From Candidatus Didemnitutus sp. (lineage in GTDB: Bacteria; Verrucomicrobiota; Verrucomicrobiia; Opitutales; Opitutaceae): a stretch of 64,000 bases of DNA. Below the pieces are notes generated by a model. The model searched no databases, was not told the DNA's origin, and saw nothing but the letters and a program-made list of their open reading frames with translations. This document shows, piece after piece, positions 1 through 8,945 of the stretch (position 1 is the first letter of the stretch; each line of letters opens with the position of its first letter). The DNA lies in NCBI GenBank assembly GCA_017991595.1, contig JAGOQJ010000005.1:62001-126000 (forward strand). Reading direction: 5' to 3'. The position numbers were made by a program, and so were the translations under genes.

Positions 1-1008
1 CAGCAATCCAACACGTATTCCAGCACCACTCCCTATGCCGGACAGCTCATCCTGGCGCGCAGCGACATGGTGCCCACCACCGCGCCCTACGCGATCGAGC
101 TGTTGATCGACCAACCTTCCGCCACCGGCGCCACCGTGCAGGGCAAGCAACTCAGCATCACCGGCCGGGCCTTCGCCGCCCAGGGCATGCAACGCGTAAC
201 CGTCAACGGCGAGGCCGCCAGTCCCCTCAACTCGCTCGGCCAATGGAGCTACACCGCCACGCTGGTGCCCGGCCGCAACGAGTTCGTCGTTGTCGCGACC
301 TCCGCCGGCGCCAGTCCCGAATCCAAGCAGGTGACCGTGGTCTACGATTTCGTCCCGCCACTACCCGCGATCTCCAGCGGCGCGGCGGCCAGCGGAGAGG
401 TCGGCGCTCCGTTCCACTATGCCATCCAAGCCACCTTGTCCCCGCAGCTGTTCTCCGCGGACGGCTTACCCCCGGGTCTGGCGGTCGACCCACAGACCGG
501 AGTGATCGGCGGCACACCGACTCGCCCCGGCGTCTATCTCGTCCACCTCGCAGCCGCGAACGCGGAAGGCTGGGGCACCGCACAGACTCTCTCGCTCCGG
601 ATTGACGGCGACCATGTCGATTGGCTCGCCTCCTACTTCACGGAAAGCGAGCTGACCAATCCCGCCATCTCCGGCGGTGCCGCCGACCCCGATGCCGACG
701 GCTGGCCCAATCTGCTGGAGTATGCGCTTGGCTTGGATCCGCGGTCGGCCGGCACGCCCGACTCGCTGACATTGGGCGCCGACGAGAATCACTGGTTCTT
801 CAGCTTCCGCCGGCCGAAGACCAGTCAGGATATTTCCGTCCAAGTCGCCGCCTCATCTGACCTCGTGACCTGGACCTCCGGCAACGTCTCCCTGCAACTG
901 CAGACTTCGGACGAACACAACGAAGTCTGGCAGGCTACCATGCCACGCACCGGATCCGGCCACATGTTCTTCCGGTTGGAAGTGCGTCCCTCGGCATCCG
1001 AGCCGTGA
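1..1008 (+). CDS. C-terminal part of a secreted Ig-like domain protein (5' truncated by window edge)
   Basis: The frame is open from the first base, so the true start lies upstream of the window; about 335 residues are visible. The visible part starts with a beta-rich segment. A putative-Ig (He_PIG-like) module follows, around visible residues 120-200, with the typical 'GLPPGLAVDPQTGVIGGTPT' sequence. The C-terminal region contains an acidic DPDADGWPNLLEYALGLDP segment, which resembles the calcium-binding or sorting region I associate with secreted verrucomicrobial proteins. No enzymatic motif is visible in this fragment. The role is likely extracellular or surface-associated, but the substrate is unknown. 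The 286 bp between its stop and hoxE contain no gene I can support and no convincing terminator. Confidence 0.7.
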   Translation, partial: QQSNTYSSTTPYAGQLILARSDMVPTTAPYAIELLIDQPSATGATVQGKQLSITGRAFAAQGMQRVTVNGEAASPLNSLGQWSYTATLVPGRNEFVVVATSAGASPESKQVTVVYDFVPPLPAISSGAAASGEVGAPFHYAIQATLSPQLFSADGLPPGLAVDPQTGVIGGTPTRPGVYLVHLAAANAEGWGTAQTLSLRIDGDHVDWLASYFTESELTNPAISGGAADPDADGWPNLLEYALGLDPRSAGTPDSLTLGADENHWFFSFRRPKTSQDISVQVAASSDLVTWTSGNVSLQLQTSDEHNEVWQATMPRTGSGHMFFRLEVRPSASEP

Positions 1009-1294
1009 CACGCGCCGCGGCCCGCCCGCGCCGGGTTTAAGACACTTTCGCCCGCTGCGCACATTTTGGCGGCACGACCGCGCCGGGCGCGTCGCCGCGT
1101 CGCGCGGCATTAGGACCGCTCCGCGCCACCTCAACTTGTGCGCAGCAATCCGCGGGCGGGTTTGCACAATCTGCGCTCAGTCCGCGCGCTCGCGTCCGGG
1201 TATCCTCGCGGAGTCAATCAACTCTCCCCGGCCGGTCCTGTTCGAGGCGGACCGCGAGGGCGGTGCGCCGAGGTCCGGATTGGCCCCCCGCCCC

Positions 1295-1846
1295 ATGCTC
1301 GTCACCGAAGCCCGCCGCCGCATCGAACGCAAAAAAAAGGCCGCCGCCCAGCCCGCCCCCGCCGGCGACAAACGGCTCGTCATCCTCGACACCTTCATGA
1401 AGCGCCAGCAGTTCCGCGGCGACGCGCTCATCGAGGTGCTCCACAAGGCGCAGGAACTCTTCGGCTTCCTCGACGACGGCCTCCTCCTCTACGTCGCCCG
1501 CGCGCTCAAGCTCCCGCCCAGCCGCGTCTACGGCGTCGCGACCTTCTATCATTTCTTCAAGCTCAAGCCGCAGGGCGAGCACACCTGCGTCGTCTGCCTC
1601 GGCACCGCCTGCTACGTCAAGGGCGCCGACAAGATCATGGCCGCGATCGAGCAGCACACCGGCATCCGCAACGGCGAGACCACGGCGGACAACAAGCTCT
1701 CGCTCCTCACCGCGCGCTGCATCGGCGCCTGTGGCATCGCGCCCGCCGTCGTTTACGACGGCACCGTCGCACCCAAGCAGACCCCCGCCGTCGCCGTCGC
1801 CGCCGTCACCAAACTCCTCAACGCGCCATGCAAATCGAACACCTGA
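1295..1846 (+). CDS. hoxE: NAD-reducing bidirectional hydrogenase, diaphorase subunit HoxE
   Basis: This is a 183-residue NuoE/HoxE-type thioredoxin-fold [2Fe-2S] protein. It belongs to the diaphorase module that passes electrons between NAD(H) and the [NiFe] hydrogenase module. The cluster ligands are visible as CLGTAC and, about 40 residues later, CIGAC, in the usual NuoE arrangement. I chose the ATG at 1295 because the frame stays open further upstream, but family similarity begins only after it and HoxE proteins are about 160-180 residues long. It is the first gene of hoxEFUYHW, and its end overlaps hoxF by 19 bp, which suggests translational coupling. No Shine-Dalgarno sequence is evident. 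Confidence 0.9.
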   Translation: MLVTEARRRIERKKKAAAQPAPAGDKRLVILDTFMKRQQFRGDALIEVLHKAQELFGFLDDGLLLYVARALKLPPSRVYGVATFYHFFKLKPQGEHTCVVCLGTACYVKGADKIMAAIEQHTGIRNGETTADNKLSLLTARCIGACGIAPAVVYDGTVAPKQTPAVAVAAVTKLLNAPCKSNT

Positions 1847-3450
1847 ACGCCATCGCCGAGAAGGAGCGCGCCGCCCGCAAGCCCACCTGCCTGCGCACCT
1901 GCATGTCCGCCGGCTGCCTCTCCTCGCAGTCCGATCAGCTCAAGCGCAACCTCGACCAAGCTGTCGCCGCCGCCGGGCTCACCGGCGAGGTCGAGGTCCG
2001 CCGCGTCGGCTGCATGGGCTTCTGCGGCCAGGGTCCGCTCGTCGCCGTCGATAAGCCGGACGGTCACAGCCATCTCCTCGAACACGCCGCGCCCGACGAT
2101 GCTGCCGCGATCGTCGGCTCACTCAAGGGCGGCCCTTGCGACCTCCCGCGCAGCGACGAGTCGCATCCCTTCTTCGCCCGGCAGCAGCGCATCGTCCGCG
2201 CCAACGGCGGCGTCATCGACCCCGAGCGCATCGAGTCCTACATCGCCGCCGGCGGCTACCGCGCGCTCTATCAGGTGCTTACCGATCGCGAGCCCGCTGA
2301 AGTCGTCACGGCCATCACCGCGAGCGGCCTCCGCGGTCGCGGCGGCGCCGGTTATCCGACCGGCCTGAAATGGGCCACGGTCGCCCGCGCGAGCGACCCG
2401 AAAAAATATATCGTCTGCAACGGCGACGAAGGCGACCCCGGCGCCTTCATGGATCGCAGCATTCTCGAGAGCGATCCGCACCTCGTGCTCGAGGGCATGG
2501 CAATCGCCGCCTATGCGACCGGCGCCGATCAGGGTTTTCTCTACGTTCGCGCCGAATACCCGCTCGCCATCGCGCGCCTCAACACCGCCATCCGGCAAGC
2601 CAAGCAACTCGGCCTGCTCGGCTCCGGCATTTTCGAAACGCCGTTTTCGTTCAACGTCGAGGTGCGCATCGGCGCCGGGGCCTTCGTCTGCGGCGAGGAG
2701 ACCGCACTCATGGCCTCGATCGAAGGCGAACGCGGCGCACCGCGCCCACGCCCGCCCTTCCCTGCCGAGCGCGGCCTTTGGGGCCACCCCACGCTCATCA
2801 ACAACGTCGAGACCTTTGGCAACATCGTGCCCATCGTCGCGCGCGGTGCGGAGTGGTATGCCTCGCTCGGCACCGCGAAGAGCAAAGGCACCAAGGTTTT
2901 CGCCCTCACCGGCAAGGTGAAGAACAACGGCCTCATCGAAGTGCCGATGGGCATCACGCTGCGCGAAATCGTCGAGGAACTCGGCGGCGGTGCGCCCGAC
3001 GGCGCGAAAATCAAAGCCGTGCAAACCGGCGGTCCGTCCGGCGGCTGCATTCCCGCGCAACACCTCGACACGCCCGTCGACTACGACTCGCTCGGCCAGC
3101 TCGGTTCGATCATGGGCTCGGGCGGCATGGTCGTGATGGACGACTCCACCAGCATGGTGGAGATCGCGAAGTTCTACATGGAGTTCTGCATGGATGAGTC
3201 CTGCGGAAAATGCATCCCCTGCCGCGCCGGCACCGTGCAAATGCACCAATTGCTCACGAAGATCCTCGCACGCCAGGCGACCGCCGCCGACCTCGTGAAA
3301 CTCGAGGAGCTCTGCGACCTGGTGAAAAATACCAGCCTCTGCGGCCTCGGTCAGACCGCCCCCAATCCCGTGCTCAGCACGCTGCGCTTCTTCCGCGAGG
3401 AATACGAGGCGCTGCTCCAACCCGATCCCGCCGCCACCCCGCACTCCTGA
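1828..3450 (+). CDS. hoxF: NAD-reducing hydrogenase, NADH/FMN-binding diaphorase subunit HoxF
   Basis: At 540 residues this has the usual HoxF length. The N-terminal part (about 1-90) is a second thioredoxin-like [2Fe-2S] domain with cysteines in CLRTC, GC and VGCMGFCG. The middle is NuoF-like, with the flavin/NADH motifs [14 protein letters not shown] and [10 protein letters not shown]. The C-terminus carries the 4Fe-4S ligands [13 protein letters not shown] plus a downstream Cys. The protein oxidises or reduces NAD(H) and feeds electrons to HoxE and HoxU. The ATG at 1828 lies inside the end of hoxE. The same frame is open far upstream, but that stretch is only the out-of-frame reading of hoxE. 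Confidence 0.93.
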   Translation: MQIEHLNAIAEKERAARKPTCLRTCMSAGCLSSQSDQLKRNLDQAVAAAGLTGEVEVRRVGCMGFCGQGPLVAVDKPDGHSHLLEHAAPDDAAAIVGSLKGGPCDLPRSDESHPFFARQQRIVRANGGVIDPERIESYIAAGGYRALYQVLTDREPAEVVTAITASGLRGRGGAGYPTGLKWATVARASDPKKYIVCNGDEGDPGAFMDRSILESDPHLVLEGMAIAAYATGADQGFLYVRAEYPLAIARLNTAIRQAKQLGLLGSGIFETPFSFNVEVRIGAGAFVCGEETALMASIEGERGAPRPRPPFPAERGLWGHPTLINNVETFGNIVPIVARGAEWYASLGTAKSKGTKVFALTGKVKNNGLIEVPMGITLREIVEELGGGAPDGAKIKAVQTGGPSGGCIPAQHLDTPVDYDSLGQLGSIMGSGGMVVMDDSTSMVEIAKFYMEFCMDESCGKCIPCRAGTVQMHQLLTKILARQATAADLVKLEELCDLVKNTSLCGLGQTAPNPVLSTLRFFREEYEALLQPDPAATPHS

Positions 3451-3457
3451 TCCCGCC

Positions 3458-4174
3458 ATGGCTGTTAAAACCCTCACCATCGACGGACGCCCGCTGACCG
3501 CCCCCGACGACGCGACGATCCTCGACGTCTGCCAAGAAGCCGGCATCGCGCTCCCCACGCTCTGCCATCTCGACGGCGTCGGCGATGTCGGCGCCTGCCG
3601 GCTCTGCCTCGTCGAGATCGCGGGCTCGCCGAAACTCTTCCCCGCCTGCACCACCCGCGTCGCCGAAGGCATGGAAGTCACCACCAACTCGCCGCGCCTC
3701 CAGCACTATCGCCGCCTCACGCTCGAGTTGCTCTTCGCCGAGCGCAACCACGTCTGCGCCGTCTGCGTCGCCAACGGCCAGTGCGAGCTTCAGTCGCTCG
3801 CCGCCGATTGCGGCGTCGACCACGTCCGCTACGATTACCAGACGCCAGCCTGCGACGTCGACCAGTCGCACCCGCTCTTCGGCATGGACCACAACCGCTG
3901 CATCCTCTGCAGCCGCTGCGTCCGCGTCTGCTGGCAGATCGAAGGCGCCGCCACCAAGGGCGTCACCGGCCGCGGCAGCCATTCGCGCATCGCCACCGAC
4001 CTCAACCAGCCCTGGGGCGACTCCGACACCTGCAGCTGGTGCGGCAAGTGCGTCATGGGCTGCCCCACCGGCGCGCTCTTCTACCGCGGCGCCGCCACCG
4101 GCGAGATGCTGCACGACCGCTCGCGCCTCGAAGCCATCGTCAACGCCCGGGAGACCAAACAATGGAACGCCTGA
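3458..4174 (+). CDS. hoxU: NAD-reducing hydrogenase, iron-sulfur subunit HoxU
   Basis: This 238-residue protein resembles the N-terminal part of complex I subunit NuoG. It begins with a plant-type [2Fe-2S] ferredoxin domain (TLCHLDGVGDVGACRLC plus a later PAC). Next comes the His/Cys [4Fe-4S] segment NHVCAVCVANGQCELQ. Two bacterial ferredoxin motifs, CILCSRCVRVC and CSWCGKCVMGCP, lie near the C-terminus. It is the electron wire between the HoxEF diaphorase and the HoxYH hydrogenase, in the cytoplasm. It starts 7 bp after hoxF and overlaps hoxY by 13 bp. Confidence 0.93.
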   Translation: MAVKTLTIDGRPLTAPDDATILDVCQEAGIALPTLCHLDGVGDVGACRLCLVEIAGSPKLFPACTTRVAEGMEVTTNSPRLQHYRRLTLELLFAERNHVCAVCVANGQCELQSLAADCGVDHVRYDYQTPACDVDQSHPLFGMDHNRCILCSRCVRVCWQIEGAATKGVTGRGSHSRIATDLNQPWGDSDTCSWCGKCVMGCPTGALFYRGAATGEMLHDRSRLEAIVNARETKQWNA

Positions 4175-4707
4175 GATTCGCCACCGTCTGGCTCGGCGGC
4201 TGCGCCGGTTGCCACATGTCCTTCCTCGATCTCGACGAGTTCCTGATCGACCTCGCCGGCCGCGTGGAGCTCGTCCACAGCCCCATCGCCGACCTGAAAC
4301 AGTATCCCGCCGGCGTCGACCTCTGCCTCATCGAAGGCGCCGTCTGCAACGAAGACCACGTCGAGCTCCTCCACACCATCCGGAAGAACACTCGCATCCT
4401 CGTCTCCTTCGGCGACTGCGCCGTCACCGGCAACGTCCCCTCGATGCGCAATGTCCTCGGCGCAAAAAACGCGGACCAAGTCCTCCAACGCGCCTACGTT
4501 GAGGCCGCGGAGAACAACCCCGTGAAACCTCGCCGCGACGGCATCCTCCCGCCGCTGCTGCCGCGCGTCCTCCCGGTGCACGCGCTCGTCAAGATCGACT
4601 ACAACCTGCCCGGCTGCCCGCCGCCCGCGGACCGCATCAAGGCCTTCCTCCTCCACCTGCTCGACCACGCTCCCGCGCTGCAAGGCGCCCACTTGAAATT
4701 CGGCTGA
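4162..4707 (+). CDS. hoxY: [NiFe] hydrogenase small subunit HoxY
   Basis: This 181-residue protein is the small subunit of the bidirectional hydrogenase and carries the proximal [4Fe-4S] cluster. The first ligand pair is [10 protein letters not shown] near the N-terminus. A Cys in FGDCAVTGN and one in LPGCPP follow, as in HoxY proteins. There is no Tat signal, which fits a soluble group 3d enzyme rather than a membrane-bound uptake hydrogenase. The ATG at 4162 sits inside the end of hoxU and places the cysteine pair at the expected distance from the start. Confidence 0.92.
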   Translation: MERLRFATVWLGGCAGCHMSFLDLDEFLIDLAGRVELVHSPIADLKQYPAGVDLCLIEGAVCNEDHVELLHTIRKNTRILVSFGDCAVTGNVPSMRNVLGAKNADQVLQRAYVEAAENNPVKPRRDGILPPLLPRVLPVHALVKIDYNLPGCPPPADRIKAFLLHLLDHAPALQGAHLKFG

Positions 4708-4742
4708 GCGCCCCGCGCTCCGCCCCCTCGCCCGCGCACCTC

Positions 4743-6176
4743 ATGACCCGTCGCATCGTCATCGACCCCGTCACCCGCATCGAAGGCCACGCCAAGATCA
4801 GCCTGCGTCTCGACGACGACGGCCACGTCGCCGACGCGGAGTTCCACGTCACCGAATTCCGCGGCTTCGAGAAATTCTGCGAAGGCCGACCGCTCGCCGA
4901 GATGCCCGCCATCACCGCGCGCATCTGCGGCATCTGCCCCGTCTCGCACCTGCTTGCCTCCGCGAAGGCCGGCGACGCCATCCTCGCCGTGCGCGTGCCC
5001 ACCGCCGCGGAGAAGCTGCGCCGGTTGATGAACCTCGGCCAGTTCGTGCAGAGCCACGCGCTGAATTTCTTCCACCTCAGCTCGCCCGACTTCCTCCTCG
5101 GTTGGGACACGCCGCCCGCGCAGCGCAACGTCTTCGGGCTGATCGCGCAGCACCCCGAGCTCGCCCGCGCCGGCATCCGGCTGCGCCAGTTCGGCCAGGA
5201 AGTGATCGAGATTCTCGGCGGGAAGAAAATCCACCCCGCCTGGGCTGTGCCCGGCGGCGTGCGCAGCGGCATCGACCGCGCCGGCCTCGACCGCATCCGC
5301 GCCTGGTTGCCCGAGGCCTTCACGACCGCCGGCCTCGCGCTCGATCTCTTCAAGCGCACGCTCGCCACGCATCAGCGCGAGATCGAAACCTACGGCGATT
5401 TCCCTTCGCTCTTCATGGGCCTCGTCGGTCCACGCGGCGAATGGGAACACCACGGTGGCAAGCTGCGCTTCACCGACAGCAACGGCCAGATCGTCGCCGA
5501 CCAGCTCGATCCCGCCAAATACCCGCAAGTCATCGCCGAGTCCGTGCAAAACGGCTCCTACCTCAAGTCGCCCTACTACAAATCCCTCGGCCCGCTCGGC
5601 GGCATGTATCGCGCCGGCCCGCTCGCGCGGCTCAACGTCTGCAGCTTCATCGGCACGCCCAAGGCTGACGCCGAGCTCGCGCACTTCCGCTCCTTCGGCC
5701 GCAGCGGCGCCGTCACCTCCTCGTTCCTCTACCATTACGCGCGCCTCATTGAGATCCTCGCGGCGTTGGAGCGCATCGAGCTCTACCTCGACGACTCCGA
5801 CCTGCTGCGCGACCACATCCGCTCCGACGCCGGCATCAATCACCTCCACGGCGTCGGCGTGAGCGAGGCCCCGCGCGGCACGCTCTTCCACGAATACTGG
5901 GTCGATGAACACGGCCTGCTCACGAAGGTGAACCTCATCATCGCCACCGGGCACAACAACCTCGCGATGAACCGCACCGTCGCGCAGATCGCCCGCAGTT
6001 ACATCCAACCCGGCACGACCGACATCCCCGAGCCGCTCCTCAACCGCATCGAGCACGGCATCCGCTGCTACGATCCGTGCCTCAGCTGCTCGACCCACGC
6101 CGCCGGCCAGATGCCGCTGCTCGTGCGTCTCTTCGCCCCCAATGGCGAACTGCTCCGCGAAGTTGCCCGTGACTGA
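4743..6176 (+). CDS. hoxH: [NiFe] hydrogenase large (catalytic) subunit HoxH
   Basis: At 477 residues this is the catalytic subunit that binds the Ni-Fe(CN)2CO centre. Both cysteine pairs are intact: [10 protein letters not shown] (C62, C65) and [10 protein letters not shown] (C446, C449). The 25 residues after His452 form the C-terminal extension that a dedicated protease removes after nickel insertion, so the enzyme should be maturation-competent. The N-terminal [10 protein letters not shown] motif is typical. The next gene, hoxW, encodes that protease. No hyp genes for building the cofactor are in this window, so they must lie elsewhere. Confidence 0.95.
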   Translation: MTRRIVIDPVTRIEGHAKISLRLDDDGHVADAEFHVTEFRGFEKFCEGRPLAEMPAITARICGICPVSHLLASAKAGDAILAVRVPTAAEKLRRLMNLGQFVQSHALNFFHLSSPDFLLGWDTPPAQRNVFGLIAQHPELARAGIRLRQFGQEVIEILGGKKIHPAWAVPGGVRSGIDRAGLDRIRAWLPEAFTTAGLALDLFKRTLATHQREIETYGDFPSLFMGLVGPRGEWEHHGGKLRFTDSNGQIVADQLDPAKYPQVIAESVQNGSYLKSPYYKSLGPLGGMYRAGPLARLNVCSFIGTPKADAELAHFRSFGRSGAVTSSFLYHYARLIEILAALERIELYLDDSDLLRDHIRSDAGINHLHGVGVSEAPRGTLFHEYWVDEHGLLTKVNLIIATGHNNLAMNRTVAQIARSYIQPGTTDIPEPLLNRIEHGIRCYDPCLSCSTHAAGQMPLLVRLFAPNGELLREVARD

Positions 6177-6186
6177 CCTGCCGTCC

Positions 6187-6726
6187 ATGCCGCTCTCCCC
6201 CAACACCACGGGCATTCCGACCGGCCTCAACCGCGGAGGAACATCCGCCGGCACGACGGCCGCCACCGTTCTCATCCCGGCCGTGCCCTCGCGGTTGCTG
6301 ATCATCGGCTACGGCAACACGCTCTTTGCCGACGACGGGCTTGGCCCGCTCGTCGCGCAGCAGGTCGCGGATTGGTGCGTGCCCGGCGTGCTCGCGTTGG
6401 AACGGCACGAACTCGTCCCTGAGCTCGCCGCCGACCTCGCTGCCGCCGAGGAGGCGATCTTCGTCGACGCCGCGGTCGCCGGCGCGCGGGTGCGCCTCAC
6501 GCGTCTCGCCCCGCCCGCGGGGACGCCCGAGGCGCCGGCCACGCACCTCAACCACGCTCTCACCCCGGTGGCCCTGCTCCACTTGTCCGCCGCGCTCTAC
6601 GGCCGCGCACCGGCCGCCTGGTTGCTCACGATTCCGGGAGCGGATTTCTCGCTCGGTGGCGCGCTTTCCGAGACGGCCCGTGCCGGCTTGGCCGAGGCCG
6701 TGGCGATGCTGCGTCAGCGCATCTAA
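6187..6726 (+). CDS. hoxW: Hydrogenase maturation endopeptidase HoxW
   Basis: This is a HybD/HoxW-family peptidase that trims the C-terminal extension of HoxH. The family core begins with IIGYGNTLFADDGLG, which contains an expected metal-binding acidic residue. It continues with IFVDAAVAG and a His in HLNHALTP, matching the Glu/Asp/His nickel-sensing arrangement of HybD. The ATG at 6187 gives 179 residues; an in-frame ATG at 6142 inside hoxH would add 15. Either start leaves an unusually long N-terminal stretch of about 40 residues before the core, rich in Pro, Thr and Gly and unlikely to be structured. It is the last gene of the hox run. Confidence 0.85.
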   Translation: MPLSPNTTGIPTGLNRGGTSAGTTAATVLIPAVPSRLLIIGYGNTLFADDGLGPLVAQQVADWCVPGVLALERHELVPELAADLAAAEEAIFVDAAVAGARVRLTRLAPPAGTPEAPATHLNHALTPVALLHLSAALYGRAPAAWLLTIPGADFSLGGALSETARAGLAEAVAMLRQRI

Positions 6727-6780
6727 CCGGGGCTTGCGTCGCCTCCTCCGCGGGGCTTTTGTGGCGGCACTCCCACCCGC

Positions 6781-7899
6781 ATGGCCGCTTCCAAGATCCT
6801 CGTCGTCGACGACCAGCCCATCAACGTGCAGCTGCTCAAGCGCAAGCTCGAGCGCGAGGGCATGACCGTCGCCACGGCGTTCTCCGGCCGCGAGGCGCTC
6901 GACCTCGTCGCGGCGGACAAGCCCGACCTCATTCTCCTCGACGTCATGATGCCCGATATGGACGGCATCGAGGTCTGCCAACGCCTGCAGGCCGACCCGG
7001 AAACGAAGGTCATCCCCGTCATCTTCATCACCGCCCGCACCTCGAAGGAGGGCAAGATCGAGGGCCTCGGCGTCGGCGCCGTCGACTACATCACCAAGCC
7101 CATCGACCTCGACGAGACGCTCGCCCGCGTGCAGACGCAGCTGCGCTTCGTGACGATGAACCGCGAGCTCGTGGAGCTCCAGCGCCGCCTCGGCGAGAGC
7201 CGCCGCGCCGCGACGATCGGCGCCGTCACCCAGGGCATCGCCCACAATCTCAACAACCTGCTCGGCGTCGTCATCGGCTACGTCGATCTCATCAAGGCCT
7301 ACCACGAGAAGCCCGAGCTTGTGCGCAAGAACGCGCAGCACCTCGAGGACGCGGTCAACCGCATCGTCGCCATCATCAAGCAGCTCACGAACCTCGTGGT
7401 GAAGAACAAGCCCCTGCTCGTGCGCACGCCGCTGCCGCAGTTGCTCGAGGGCAGCGTCCGCCGCTATCAGGCGGAGCACCGCATCGACCAGCCCGTGACG
7501 ATCGACAACGCCGCCGGTGATGTGACGCTCGAGACGAACGCGGAAGTGTTCGAAGATTCGGTGGCGAAACTGCTCATCAACGCGTGGGAAAGCTACCACG
7601 ACGCACCCGACGACCAGCGACGCATCACCGTGCGCACCGAAGTTGTCCCGCACGGCGAGGAGGAACGCGTGCTGCTGGTGCACGTCGAGGATCGCGGCCA
7701 GGGCATCGATGCTGAGATCACCGACCACGCCTTCGAGCCTTTCATCAGTTCCAAGCACACCGTCGGCGTCGGCATGGGCCTGACCGTCGCACGGCACTCC
7801 GTGCGCAACCTCGGTGGCGAAGTCACGCTCGCAGCGCGCGAAGGCGGCGGCGCCGTGGCCACGCTGCGTCATCCGCTCGAGCGCAAGACGAAGCACTGA
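6781..7899 (+). CDS. Receiver-histidine kinase fusion protein (REC-HisKA-HATPase)
   Basis: This 372-residue soluble protein begins with a CheY-like receiver (about 5-120; phosphoacceptor Asp in ILLDVMMPD, Lys in ITKPID). A short coiled segment leads to a kinase dimerisation region around AHNLNNLL, where the His is the likely phosphorylation site. A C-terminal HATPase domain follows, with an F box near FEPFISSK and a G box GMGLTVARHS. There are no membrane segments or sensor domain, so it probably takes its signal from another kinase through the receiver. It follows hoxW by 54 bp on the same strand and may belong to the hydrogenase transcript. A hydrogenase or redox role is inferred only from position. 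Confidence 0.88.
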   Translation: MAASKILVVDDQPINVQLLKRKLEREGMTVATAFSGREALDLVAADKPDLILLDVMMPDMDGIEVCQRLQADPETKVIPVIFITARTSKEGKIEGLGVGAVDYITKPIDLDETLARVQTQLRFVTMNRELVELQRRLGESRRAATIGAVTQGIAHNLNNLLGVVIGYVDLIKAYHEKPELVRKNAQHLEDAVNRIVAIIKQLTNLVVKNKPLLVRTPLPQLLEGSVRRYQAEHRIDQPVTIDNAAGDVTLETNAEVFEDSVAKLLINAWESYHDAPDDQRRITVRTEVVPHGEEERVLLVHVEDRGQGIDAEITDHAFEPFISSKHTVGVGMGLTVARHSVRNLGGEVTLAAREGGGAVATLRHPLERKTKH

Positions 7900-7928
7900 G
7901 CCCGCGCGGTCCGCGCTGGCTCGACAGC

Positions 7929-7956
7929 AAACCCGCGCCCCCCACGCGGCGGGTTT
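7929..7956. terminator. Convergent hairpin between the receiver-kinase and the HLHP protein gene
   Basis: An 8-bp stem, AAACCCGC (7929-7936) with GCGGGTTT (7949-7956), closes a 12-nt loop. It lies exactly where two genes converge and overlaps the stop codon of the minus-strand gene. The A-rich and T-rich ends allow it to act in both directions. Confidence 0.6.
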
Positions 7957-8890
7957 ACGGCAACACTTCGATCCAGAACGGCACGAAGATGTCGCTGCCG
8001 CCCAAGTTCACCTGCGCCCACACGACGTAGCGGCCGGCATTGGGGATCGTGACCTTGAAGGTCAGCTCCGGACGCAGCGCGTCCGGCGTGTGCGTGAGAT
8101 CGGCCTCGTTCGGGTGCAGGTGCGCGAAGCCCGTGCGGTCGAGGTCGAAGGCGACGAGGTGCGCGTAGGCGCCCATCACGGGCTGCATCGGCACGGGACG
8201 CTTGGTCGCGCCGGGGCTCTCGATGCGGAACTTCAACTCCGCCGTGCGCCCGGCCTGGAGCAGCGGCGGAGTCTCGAGCGTGAAATTGAAACCGGCCGCC
8301 TGCGCAGTCGTGTTGACGCTGCGCACGACGCGCGCGACATCGCCCGGCACCTCGAAATCGACCGCGGCGTAGAGACCGCGCGCCGTGGCGGCAGGCATGA
8401 AATCGGCGAACACGCGATATGTGCCGGCGCGCTCCGGCGTGAGGCGGAAGATCCATTCGCCGGGCTCGCGGCCCGGCTCAGGGTGCAGGTGTTGGTAGTC
8501 GTTCAACGTGGGATCGACGACGAGCAGGTGCAGCTTGCGCGTGTGGGCCACGAGCAGGTCGGCCGGGCCGATGGGCTTGCCGCTCGCCGTGCTCATGGTG
8601 AGCGTGAAAGTCACCGGCTGGCCGCGCGTCGGCGGCACCTCGCTGCGCAGCTTCAGTTGCACGGGCGATTTCGCGGAGATGACGGGGATGAATTGCGGGC
8701 TATTCGGATCGCAAAACTCGATCGCGCCCTTCTCCTCGACCCGGAAGTCCATGTGGTTGAGGTTGGAGCCGATCGGCAGCCAGCGCATGAACGCGTAGAA
8801 GGCCAGCGCCGCCACAGTGATGAGGAGCAGCGCGCGCCATTGGGCGCGGGAGAACGAGGTCGACGGGGAAGGACTGGCGGACTGGCTCAT
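7955..8890 (-). CDS. Membrane-anchored protein with two HLHP-type beta domains (copper/oxidase context)
   Basis: The protein has 311 residues. After a short N-terminus there is one membrane segment (about 18-40), so most of the protein is periplasmic. Two similar modules each carry an HLHP motif, at residues 134-137 and 257-260. They are preceded by 'LHLLVVDPTLNDYQ' and 'AHLVAFDLDRTGFA' and followed by 'AGTYRVFADF' and 'AGRYVVWAQV'. This internal repeat resembles FixH/YtkA-like or copper-associated beta-sandwich proteins. The His pairs could bind a metal. It lies directly downstream of the Sco-like gene, which points to copper delivery or protection for the oxidase. I do not know a characterised homologue. 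The ATG at 8890 was chosen because upstream codons read as unstructured sequence. Confidence 0.7.
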   Translation of the reverse strand: MSQSASPSPSTSFSRAQWRALLLITVAALAFYAFMRWLPIGSNLNHMDFRVEEKGAIEFCDPNSPQFIPVISAKSPVQLKLRSEVPPTRGQPVTFTLTMSTASGKPIGPADLLVAHTRKLHLLVVDPTLNDYQHLHPEPGREPGEWIFRLTPERAGTYRVFADFMPAATARGLYAAVDFEVPGDVARVVRSVNTTAQAAGFNFTLETPPLLQAGRTAELKFRIESPGATKRPVPMQPVMGAYAHLVAFDLDRTGFAHLHPNEADLTHTPDALRPELTFKVTIPNAGRYVVWAQVNLGGSDIFVPFWIEVLP

Positions 8891-8945
8891 CGTGGAGAAA
8901 AAGAAAAATAGCCGGCCGGCGCGGTGGCGCGCCCGGCGGTGGCGT

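Noticed and set aside
1009..1294. Possible small genes or RNA between the secreted protein and hoxE
   Set aside because: The frames there have no start with a plausible product and no cloverleaf or strong terminator could be drawn.
2119..3687. A 522-residue minus-strand open frame
   Set aside because: It is antisense to hoxF, which has unambiguous FMN, NADH and Fe-S motifs.
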